Below are positions 42,001-49,949 of a stretch of DNA of 64,000 bases, piece by piece. The notes below the pieces were generated by a model. It had not been told where the DNA came from. It was given only the letters and a program-made list of their open reading frames with translations, and searched no databases. The stretch covers positions 1 through 64,000 of the forward strand of contig CAYOLV010000008.1 of NCBI GenBank assembly GCA_964404895.1, written 5' to 3'. A program made the translations under genes and the position numbers. Each line of letters begins with the position of its first letter. Position 1 is the first letter of the stretch. This DNA is from JBGSUZ01 sp964404895. Its GTDB lineage: Bacteria; Bacillota; Clostridia; Peptostreptococcales; Acidaminobacteraceae.

Positions 42001-42752
42001 GTCAGGTTCTTGAAGTTCACTTAGGCCTCGCGGCTACAAAATTTGGTTGGAAAGTAGCTACATCAGTATTTGATGGCGCTAAAGAGAGCCAAATCATGGA
42101 TCTCCTTTATGAAGCGGGCTATTCTAAGAATGGTAAGCTTAAAATTAGAGATGGTCGTACAGGCGACTTCTTCGACAATTCGGTAACAGTTGGTTACATG
42201 TACATGTTAAAACTGCACCATTTAGTCGATGATAAAATCCACGCCAGATCAACAGGTCCTTACTCTCTCGTAACGCAACAGCCTTTGGGTGGTAAAGCTC
42301 AATTCGGTGGACAACGTTTCGGTGAAATGGAAGTTTGGGCGCTTGAAGCATACGGCGCAGCCTATACGCTCCAAGAAATTTTAACAGTAAAATCTGATGA
42401 CGTGGTCGGTCGTGTTAAAGCGTACGAATCCATCGTCAAAGGTGAAAATATTCCAGAACCAGGTATTCCTGAGTCATTCAAAGTATTGATTAAGGAATTA
42501 CAATCTCTTGCTTTAGACGTTAAAGTTCTTAGAGATGGTGAAGGCGAACTTGAAATCAAAGAAGATGACGATGGTCTCCTTACAACTAGCGAGTTTATCG
42601 ATGATGAACATTCGGCAGAGCATGAAGCATATATTCGCGAAGATGCTGAACGTGAGTTCGAGGACGGCTTTACCGAAGAAACTATCGATGATGAAGAGGA
42701 AGAGGAAGCATTTGGTTTTGATAATGAGAACTTCGAAGAATTTGAAGACTAA
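39066..42752 (+). CDS. rpoB: DNA-directed RNA polymerase subunit beta
   Basis: Catalytic beta subunit, 1228 residues. The rifampicin-pocket region has wild-type-like residues ([29 protein letters not shown]). Further conserved blocks include [29 protein letters not shown] and [13 protein letters not shown]. The C-terminal tail is strongly acidic (Glu/Asp-rich over the last ~50 residues). ATG 39066 lies eight bases after AGGGGTG; ATG 39048 is upstream of that site. rpoC follows 29 bp later. Confidence 0.98.
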   Translation: [1228 protein letters not shown]

Positions 42753-42781
42753 AATCATATATAGAAGGGAGTGGAAAGCCC

Positions 42782-45700
42782 TTGTTAGAGTTCAATAATT
42801 TTGACTCCATTAAGATTGGCTTAGCTTCTCCGGACAAGATCAGATCTTGGTCTAAAGGAGAAGTCAAGAAACCTGAGACAATCAACTACAGAACTCTCAA
42901 ACCTGAGAAAGAGGGTCTTTTCTGTGAAAAGATCTTTGGACCAACAAAGGATTGGGAATGTCACTGTGGTAAATACAAGCGCGTTAGATACAAAGGCGTT
43001 GTCTGCGATCGCTGCGGCGTTGAAGTTACCAAAGCGAAAGTAAGACGCGAGAGAATGGGCCATATCGAGCTTGCTGCTCCGGTATCCCATATCTGGTACT
43101 TTAAAGGGATCCCATCAAAAATGGGTATACTTCTCGACATGTCTCCGAGATCTCTGGAAAAAGTATTGTACTTTGCTTCTTATATCGTTACAGATTCAGG
43201 AGATACTTCTTTAACCGAGAAGCAGCTCTTGACTGAAAAAGAATACCAAGAGTACAAGGATAAGTACGGACATGGTTTCAGAGCTGCAATGGGCGCTGAA
43301 GCAGTCAAGGAAATTCTCGATAAAATTGATTTAGAATCACTTTCTGAAGAACTCAGAGCAAGACTTGAGGACAGTTCCGGTCAAAAGAGAATTCGTGCGA
43401 TCAGACGTCTTGAGGTAGTAGAAGCGTTCAGAAAATCAGGCAACAACCCTTCTTGGATGATCCTTGATGTGGTTCCAGTTATTCCTCCGGACCTTCGTCC
43501 GATGGTTCAGTTGGATGGTGGCCGTTTCGCAACATCTGACCTTAACGATCTCTATAGAAGAGTCATTAACAGAAACAATCGTCTTAAGAGACTTCTTGAA
43601 CTCGGCGCTCCTGACATTATCGTCAGAAACGAAAAGAGAATGCTTCAAGAAGCCGTGGATGCCCTTATCGACAACGGTCGTAGAGGCAGACCTGTAACGG
43701 GTCCTGGTAACAGACCACTTAAGTCACTTTCTGATATGCTCAAAGGTAAACAAGGACGTTTCAGACAAAACCTTCTCGGTAAACGTGTTGACTACTCTGG
43801 TCGTTCGGTTATCGTCGTTGGTCCAGAACTTAAGTTCTACCAATGTGGTCTTCCAAAGAAAATGGCTCTTGAACTCTTCAAACCATTCATTATGAAAAAA
43901 CTCGTTAAGGACGGTCACGTTCATAACATTAAGAGTGCTAAACGAATGGTCGAACGTGCAAAACCAGAAGTATGGGATATCGTTGAAGATTGTATCAAAG
44001 AACATCCAGTGCTCCTGAACCGTGCACCTACGCTCCACAGACTTGGTATTCAAGCTTTTGAACCAGTACTCGTTGAAGGAAAAGCAATTAAACTTCACCC
44101 ATTGGTTTGTACAGCTTACAACGCCGACTTCGATGGAGACCAAATGGCGGTTCACGTTCCTTTATCTGTTGAAGCACAAGCAGAAGCAAGATTCCTTATG
44201 CTTTCAGTCAACAATATCTTGGCACCTAAAGATGGTTCGCCAATTACCACTCCTACACAGGATATGGTTCTCGGTGCTTACTACCTGACAATCGATATTG
44301 AAGGCGTTACAGGGGAAGGGATGATCTTCAAAGATTTCGATGAAATGATGCTTGCTTACGACAATAAAGCAGTGGATCTTCACGCAAAAGTCAAAGTCAG
44401 AATGGCTGACAAACGCGGCGAAGGAACAATCTTAGTTGAAAGTACTGTAGGACGTTTTATCTTCAATGAAAACATTCCTCAAGACCTTGGTTTTGTTAAT
44501 CGTAAAGAAGATGTCAATGCACTTGAGATTGACTTCCTTTGTACGAAGAAGAAGCTCGAGGAAATCATCGCAAAATGTTTTAAAGTGCATGGTAATACCG
44601 TTACGGCTATCATGCTTGACCATATTAAAGAAATGGGCTTCAAATACTCAACAAAAGGTGCTATCACCGTATCCGTATCGGATATGATCGTTCCAGAAGA
44701 GAAGAAATTGCTCATCGAAGAAGCGAGAAACACGGTTGAGAAATACCAAAAAGCGTATAGAAGAGGTCTTATTTCAGACGAAGAACGTTATGAGAAAATC
44801 ATTCAAACGTGGACAAAAACCACAGACGATGTAACAGATGCTCTTATGGCGAACCTCGACAGACTTAATAACATCAAAATCATGGCTCACTCCGGTGCCC
44901 GTGGTAGTAAAAACCAAATTCGTCAGCTTGCCGGCATGCGTGGTCTGATGGCCAATGCATTAGGTAAAACGGTAGAGATTCCAATCGTTTCGAACTTCCG
45001 TGAAGGTCTTTCGGTACTGGAGTACTTCATCTCTACAACAGGTGCTCGTAAAGGTCTTGCCGATACAGCCCTTCGTACAGCTGACTCAGGTTACTTGACA
45101 CGTCGTTTGGTTGACGTTTCACAAGATGTAATCGTTAGAGATATAGATTGTGGTACAAAAGACGGTATTTGGGTAAGTACATTCAGGGATGGAAATGAAA
45201 TCATCGAAGTTCTTGAAGAAAGACTCTTAGGCAGATATCCAGTTAATGATATCTACCATCCAGAAACTGGCGATATGGTAGCTTCTTCAGATGTAATGAT
45301 TACAGATGAAATTGCAGCTAGTATTGTTGGCTCAGGGATTGACAGAGTGTTTGTACGTTCTGTACTCGGTTGTGAAACACCTTATGGTGTATGTAGCAAG
45401 TGTTACGGCATCAACTTGGCAAATGGTAAATCTGTCAATGTTGGGGAAGCGGTAGGAATCATCGCAGCGCAGTCTATCGGTGAACCTGGTACACAGCTTA
45501 CAATGCGTACGTTCCATACCGGTGGTGTTGCCGGCGGCGATATCACGCAAGGTCTTCCAAGGGTTGAGGAGCTTTTCGAAGCTCGTAAACCGAAAGGTCA
45601 AGCAGTCATTGCTGAAGTTGCTGGTACAGTATCCTTTAGAGAAACTAAGAAGAAAAAAGAGGTTGTTATCACTTCACCTTCTGGCGAGCAAAGCATTTCA

Positions 45701-46282
45701 CAAATCATCTTCGGTTCTAGAGTTAGAGTTAAAGATGGTGAAACAGTTGAAGCTGGCGATTTGATTACAGATGGTTCGGTTAACCCGCATGATCTTCTTA
45801 GAGTTAAGGGTATCACTGGTGTGCAAGAGTACATTACAAAAGAAGTTCAAAGAGTTTACCGCCTCCAAGGGGTTGATATCAATGACAAGCATATCGAGGT
45901 TATCGTTAAGCAAATGCTTTCGAAAATCAAAATCGATGAGCCGGGCGATACAACAATGTTGCCAGGCGGCGTCCTTGGTTATAAAGAATTCCTTGAAGAA
46001 AATAGACATATCAGAGAAAATGCTGGTGTTGAAGCCCAAGGAAGCAGAACGCTTCTCGGTATCACTAAAGCCTCTCTTGCAACAGAATCATTCTTATCGG
46101 CAGCGTCATTCCAAGAGACAACAAGAGTTCTTACTGAAGCCGCAATCAATGGCAAAGAAGATCGCTTGATCGGCCTTAAAGAAAACGTTATCATCGGTAA
46201 ACTGATTCCAGCAGGAACTGGTATGAAGAAGTACAAAGAAATTGCGATTCAGCCGACAGAAGAGATTGACACAGATTTCTAG
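42782..46282 (+). CDS. rpoC: DNA-directed RNA polymerase subunit beta'
   Basis: Catalytic beta' subunit, 1166 residues. The N-terminal zinc site is CHCGKYKR with CDRCGVE, the active-site Mg-binding motif is NADFDGDQMAVH, and the second zinc cluster is CETPYGVCSKCYG with the following trigger-loop region (AQSIGEPGTQLTMRTFHTGG). The start is TTG 42782, ten bases after GGGAG; MLEFNNFDSIKIGLASP matches the family start. No terminator is seen before the next promoter at 46302. Confidence 0.98.
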   Translation: MLEFNNFDSIKIGLASPDKIRSWSKGEVKKPETINYRTLKPEKEGLFCEKIFGPTKDWECHCGKYKRVRYKGVVCDRCGVEVTKAKVRRERMGHIELAAPVSHIWYFKGIPSKMGILLDMSPRSLEKVLYFASYIVTDSGDTSLTEKQLLTEKEYQEYKDKYGHGFRAAMGAEAVKEILDKIDLESLSEELRARLEDSSGQKRIRAIRRLEVVEAFRKSGNNPSWMILDVVPVIPPDLRPMVQLDGGRFATSDLNDLYRRVINRNNRLKRLLELGAPDIIVRNEKRMLQEAVDALIDNGRRGRPVTGPGNRPLKSLSDMLKGKQGRFRQNLLGKRVDYSGRSVIVVGPELKFYQCGLPKKMALELFKPFIMKKLVKDGHVHNIKSAKRMVERAKPEVWDIVEDCIKEHPVLLNRAPTLHRLGIQAFEPVLVEGKAIKLHPLVCTAYNADFDGDQMAVHVPLSVEAQAEARFLMLSVNNILAPKDGSPITTPTQDMVLGAYYLTIDIEGVTGEGMIFKDFDEMMLAYDNKAVDLHAKVKVRMADKRGEGTILVESTVGRFIFNENIPQDLGFVNRKEDVNALEIDFLCTKKKLEEIIAKCFKVHGNTVTAIMLDHIKEMGFKYSTKGAITVSVSDMIVPEEKKLLIEEARNTVEKYQKAYRRGLISDEERYEKIIQTWTKTTDDVTDALMANLDRLNNIKIMAHSGARGSKNQIRQLAGMRGLMANALGKTVEIPIVSNFREGLSVLEYFISTTGARKGLADTALRTADSGYLTRRLVDVSQDVIVRDIDCGTKDGIWVSTFRDGNEIIEVLEERLLGRYPVNDIYHPETGDMVASSDVMITDEIAASIVGSGIDRVFVRSVLGCETPYGVCSKCYGINLANGKSVNVGEAVGIIAAQSIGEPGTQLTMRTFHTGGVAGGDITQGLPRVEELFEARKPKGQAVIAEVAGTVSFRETKKKKEVVITSPSGEQSISQIIFGSRVRVKDGETVEAGDLITDGSVNPHDLLRVKGITGVQEYITKEVQRVYRLQGVDINDKHIEVIVKQMLSKIKIDEPGDTTMLPGGVLGYKEFLEENRHIRENAGVEAQGSRTLLGITKASLATESFLSAASFQETTRVLTEAAINGKEDRLIGLKENVIIGKLIPAGTGMKKYKEIAIQPTEEIDTDF

Positions 46283-46301
46283 ACACAGCCTTGAATTTTA
46301 A

Positions 46302-46359
46302 TTGACAGCTAAGGGAAACGGTGCTATCATGTTATAGTGTGCACGGCGGCACCGTTTCC
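46302..46359 (+). promoter_or_regulatory. Promoter of the L7Ae-like gene with flanking 11-bp inverted repeat
   Basis: TTGACA (46302-46307), 17-bp spacer, TATCAT (46325-46330). A perfect inverted repeat GGAAACGGTGC/GCACCGTTTCC (46314-46324/46349-46359) brackets the -10 and the expected transcription start. The left arm lies in the spacer, so for transcripts starting here the symmetry exists only in DNA; transcripts reading through from rpoC could fold it as RNA. Confidence 0.65.
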
Positions 46360-46389
46360 ATTCGATTAATGAAGAGGAGGCGTTTAGGT

Positions 46390-46632
46390 ATGCTGGAAAT
46401 CGATTCAAATGCCCAAATTCGAGTAGGGATCAAGCAATCGTCCAGAGCCATAGCTGAAGGCAGGGCCAGCAAAGTATTTGTGGCCAAAGACGCAGATGTT
46501 TCCGTTGTAAATAAGGTATTGGAATTGGCAAAAGCCAATGATGTACCGGTCGAACTCGTCGAAACCATGAGGTTGCTCGGCAGAGTTTGTAAAATTGACG
46601 TTGGTGCTGCGACTGCAGTAATATTAAAATAA
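46390..46632 (+). CDS. Ribosomal protein L7Ae-like (YbxF family)
   Basis: An 80-residue RNA-binding protein of the L7Ae/L30e/S12e fold; Bacillus relatives bind kink-turn RNA and one is ribosome-associated. The conserved GIKQSSRAIAEGRASKVFVAKDAD and VELVETMRLLGRVCKIDVGAAT are present. GAGGAGG nine bases before ATG 46390 sets the start. It lies between rpoC and rpsL, the usual Firmicute position. Confidence 0.9.
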   Translation: MLEIDSNAQIRVGIKQSSRAIAEGRASKVFVAKDADVSVVNKVLELAKANDVPVELVETMRLLGRVCKIDVGAATAVILK

Positions 46633-46667
46633 TAAATACCATCGAAAAAAAGAAAGGAGGTGCACGA

Positions 46668-47090
46668 ATGCCTACTATTAACCAATTAGTGAGAAAAGGT
46701 AGAGAGCAGCAAGTAACGAAATCAACTTCGCCAGCTCTTCAAAGAACTTTCAATACCCTCAAGAGAACACCTGTTAAACAAAGCGCGCCACAAAAAAGAG
46801 GCGTATGTACTTCTGTTAAAACAGTTACTCCTAAGAAACCAAACTCGGCTCTTAGAAAAGTTGCAAGGGTTAGACTTTCAAACGGTATGGAAGTTACAGC
46901 TTACATTCCTGGGATTGGCCACAACCTTCAAGAACATAGCGTTGTCTTGATCAGAGGTGGTAGAGTCAAAGACTTACCAGGGGTTAGATACCATATTGTC
47001 AGAGGCGTGTTGGATACATCTGGCGTTGCAAACAGATTACAATCACGTTCTAAGTATGGTGCTAAGAGACCTAAAGTCAAAAAGAGCTAA
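46668..47090 (+). CDS. rpsL: 30S ribosomal protein S12
   Basis: 140 residues; decoding-centre protein. The conserved TPKKPNSALRK loop and the PGIGHNLQEHSVVLIRGGRVKDLPGVRYH block are intact, with the Lys residues whose change gives streptomycin resistance present. AAAGGAGGTG lies just before ATG 46668. Confidence 0.98.
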   Translation: MPTINQLVRKGREQQVTKSTSPALQRTFNTLKRTPVKQSAPQKRGVCTSVKTVTPKKPNSALRKVARVRLSNGMEVTAYIPGIGHNLQEHSVVLIRGGRVKDLPGVRYHIVRGVLDTSGVANRLQSRSKYGAKRPKVKKS

Positions 47091-47110
47091 TCTTGCTTAA
47101 GACAAAAATT

Positions 47111-47137
47111 GCCTCTTCCTATGCAGGAAGGGGCTTT
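47111..47137 (+). terminator. Possible weak terminator after rpsL
   Basis: Stem GCCTCTTCC/GGAAGGGGC (one wobble or bulge) at 47111-47134, followed only by TTTATATAG. The T-run is poor, so partial termination or a processing site is possible. The rest of the gap to rpsG shows no clear promoter. Confidence 0.45.
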
Positions 47138-47275
47138 ATATAGTTTAACATTTTGTTAATTTATATTGTTAAGGCTAGCTACAATGAAACACACTATATA
47201 TTGTTAGGTGCACAACGGCATAATTACTATGTCGAGTACCGATGATGAATTTAATCATTCTAGGAGGGAAGTACA

Positions 47276-47746
47276 GTGCCAAGAAAAGGTAATATTCCAA
47301 AAAGAGAGGTCCTTGCGGATCCAGTTTACAACAGCAAAGTTGTAACAAAGCTTATCAATGCCATCATGTACGATGGTAAAAAAGGTGTCGCTCAACACAT
47401 CGTTTACGGAGCATTCGACATGATCGCTGAGAAAACAGGCAAAAATGCCGTAGATGTTTTCGAAGACGCCATGAACAACATCATGCCTGTTCTTGAAGTT
47501 AAAGCAAGACGTGTTGGTGGTTCTAACTATCAAGTTCCAGTAGAAGTAAGACCAGAAAGAAGACAAACACTTGGTCTTAGATGGCTCGTCACTTACACAA
47601 GAAAAAGAGGCGAGAACACTATGATGGAAAGATTAGCAAAAGAGCTTATGGACGCTGCTAACAATACGGGTGCTTCTGTTAAGAAAAGAGAAGATACTCA
47701 TAAAATGGCTGAAGCTAACAAAGCGTTTGCACACTACAGATGGTAG
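47276..47746 (+). CDS. rpsG: 30S ribosomal protein S7
   Basis: 156 residues; nucleates assembly of the 30S head. The start is GTG 47276 (MPRKGNIPKRE) after TAGGAGGG. Conserved YQVPVEVRPERRQTLGLRWLV is present. A strong hairpin separates it from fusA. Confidence 0.97.
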   Translation: MPRKGNIPKREVLADPVYNSKVVTKLINAIMYDGKKGVAQHIVYGAFDMIAEKTGKNAVDVFEDAMNNIMPVLEVKARRVGGSNYQVPVEVRPERRQTLGLRWLVTYTRKRGENTMMERLAKELMDAANNTGASVKKREDTHKMAEANKAFAHYRW

Positions 47747-47755
47747 AATTTTATT

Positions 47756-47789
47756 CACTGCCCGAGTCGCCCGATGCGGCTCGGCAGTG
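47756..47789 (+). promoter_or_regulatory. Long hairpin between rpsG and fusA
   Basis: A GC-rich stem of about 14 bp: CACTGCCCGAGTCGC (47756-47770) against GCGGCTCGGCAGTG (47776-47789), with a CCGAT loop and one bulge. It lacks a T-run and is followed by TATAAT (47792-47797) and the fusA ribosome site, so it is not a standard terminator. It could be an RNA-processing or translational control element. Confidence 0.5.
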
Positions 47790-47814
47790 GTTATAATCAA
47801 GGGAGGACTAAGAT

Positions 47815-49881
47815 ATGTCAAGAGCTTTCTCGTTAGCAATGACAAGAAACATTGGTATCATGGCCCATATCGATGCTGGTAAAACAACGACTACAGAACG
47901 TATTCTTTATTATACTGGTATAACCCACAAAATTGGTGAGGTACATGATGGTGCCGCAACAATGGACTGGATGGAGCAGGAGCAGGAGAGAGGTATCACA
48001 ATTACTTCCGCTGCAACAACATGCCAATGGAAAGACCATAGAGTTAACATTATCGATACACCGGGACACGTTGACTTCACAGTTGAAGTTGAACGTTCAC
48101 TTCGTGTACTTGATGGCGCAGTATCTGTATTCTGTGCAAAAGGTGGCGTTGAGCCTCAATCAGAAACTGTTTGGAGACAAGCGGTAAGATACGGCGTACC
48201 TAGAATGGCGTACGTCAATAAGATGGATATTACAGGTGCAGACTTCGATAGAGTTGTCTTCATGATGCATGACCGTCTTAAAGCAAACGCAGTTCCAATT
48301 CAATTACCTATCGGCGCAGAAGACAAATTTATCGGTATCATCACATTGCTTGATATGAAAGCAACTATGTTCAAAGATGATCTTGGTAAAGAAGTTGAAA
48401 TTGCTGAAATTCCTGCAGATATGCTTGAAAAAGCAAAAGCTGCTAGATTAAAAATGGTTGAAGCGGCTGCTGAAGCGGACGAAGAATTAACTATGAAATA
48501 CCTTGAAGGTGAAGAACTCACTAACGAAGAGATTATGATGGGTCTTAGAAAAGGCTGTATCGCAAATCTTGTTGTTCCAGTGCTTTGTGGTTCATCTTAT
48601 AAAAATAAAGGCGTTCAGCTTATGTTGGATGCAGTTATTGACTTCATGCCATCACCACTTGATATCGAAGCTATTAAAGGTATCGATGAAGACGGCGAAG
48701 AAGATTCAAGACCTGCTGATGATAATGCACCATTCTCAAGCTTAGCGTTCAAAATCATGACAGACCCATTTGTTGGTCGTTTGTCATTCTTCAGAGTTTA
48801 CTCTGGTACAATTGATTCAGGTTCTTCTTGCCTTAATTCTACTAAGAATAAGAAAGAAAGAATGGGTCGTATCCTTCAAATGCATGCCAATAAGCGTGAA
48901 GAAATCGAAAAGGTTTACTCAGGTGATATCGCTGCAGCTGTTGGTTTAAAATACACTACAACTGGTGATACACTTTGTGACGAAGACCACGTGATCATTC
49001 TTGAATCAATGGACTTCCCAGAGCCAGTTATCCGTGTTGCAATCGAGCCTAAAACTAAAGCTGGTCAAGAAAAAATGGGTGTTGCTTTATCGAAACTTGC
49101 TGAAGAAGATCCTACTTTCAAGACTTATACAGACGAAGAAACAGGCCAAACAATCATCGCTGGTATGGGTGAGCTTCACCTCGAAATCATCGTTGACCGT
49201 CTTCTTAGAGAATTCAAAGTAGAAGCAAACGTTGGCGCACCACAAGTTGCATATAAAGAAACAATTGTCGGCTCTGCTGAAGTTGATTACAAATATGCGA
49301 AGCAATCAGGTGGTAAAGGTCAATACGGTCACGTTAAGATCAGAGTTAAAGCGAACGAGCCTGGCGTTGGTTACACATTCGAATCTACAATTACTGGCGG
49401 ATCTATTCCAAAAGAATACATCGAGCCTGCTAATCAAGGTATGAAAGGCGCTCTTGCTGCTGGTATCCTTGCTGGTTTCGAAGTTATTGACGTTCATGCT
49501 GAACTTTACGACGGTTCTTACCATGACGTCGACTCATCTGAAATGGCCTTCAAACTTGCTGGTTCTATGGCAATGAAAGAAGCCCTCAGAAAAGCTAAAT
49601 CTATCCTTCTTGAGCCTTACATGAAGGTTGAAGTTACAGTTCCAGACGATTACCTCGGTGACGTTATGGGTAACCTTAACTCTAGACGTGGTAAGCTCGA
49701 AGGTATGGAAATGGTTCACGGTAACCAAGTTATCCGTGCCCACGTTCCACTTTCAGAAATGTTTGGTTATGCAACTGAACTTCGTTCAATGTCTCAAGGT
49801 CGTGGTACTTACACTATGCTCTTCAGCCACTACGAACAAGTTCCAAACAACATCGCTGAAAAAATCATGGGTAACAAGTAA
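47815..49881 (+). CDS. fusA: Elongation factor G
   Basis: Canonical translocase GTPase, 688 residues: P-loop AHIDAGKTT, switch I RGITITSAA, G3 DTPGHVDF, G4 NKMD, then domains II-V. GGGAGG precedes ATG 47815. Unlike the EF-G-like gene at 12620 all GTPase motifs are standard. It sits in the usual str operon order rpsL-rpsG-fusA-tuf. Confidence 0.98.
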   Translation: MSRAFSLAMTRNIGIMAHIDAGKTTTTERILYYTGITHKIGEVHDGAATMDWMEQEQERGITITSAATTCQWKDHRVNIIDTPGHVDFTVEVERSLRVLDGAVSVFCAKGGVEPQSETVWRQAVRYGVPRMAYVNKMDITGADFDRVVFMMHDRLKANAVPIQLPIGAEDKFIGIITLLDMKATMFKDDLGKEVEIAEIPADMLEKAKAARLKMVEAAAEADEELTMKYLEGEELTNEEIMMGLRKGCIANLVVPVLCGSSYKNKGVQLMLDAVIDFMPSPLDIEAIKGIDEDGEEDSRPADDNAPFSSLAFKIMTDPFVGRLSFFRVYSGTIDSGSSCLNSTKNKKERMGRILQMHANKREEIEKVYSGDIAAAVGLKYTTTGDTLCDEDHVIILESMDFPEPVIRVAIEPKTKAGQEKMGVALSKLAEEDPTFKTYTDEETGQTIIAGMGELHLEIIVDRLLREFKVEANVGAPQVAYKETIVGSAEVDYKYAKQSGGKGQYGHVKIRVKANEPGVGYTFESTITGGSIPKEYIEPANQGMKGALAAGILAGFEVIDVHAELYDGSYHDVDSSEMAFKLAGSMAMKEALRKAKSILLEPYMKVEVTVPDDYLGDVMGNLNSRRGKLEGMEMVHGNQVIRAHVPLSEMFGYATELRSMSQGRGTYTMLFSHYEQVPNNIAEKIMGNK

Positions 49882-49891
49882 TCTTGAAATT

Positions 49892-49918
49892 AGGGGCGAT
49901 AGGCTCTATCGCCTCTTT
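49892..49918 (+). terminator. Terminator-like hairpin between fusA and tuf copy 2
   Basis: Stem with core GGCGATAG/CTATCGCC (49895-49902/49906-49913), extended by wobble and A-T pairs, followed by CTCTTT. The T-run is short, so readthrough into tuf is likely. Confidence 0.6.
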
Positions 49919-49949
49919 ATAAATTAAAAATTAAGGGAGGATTTCCACA

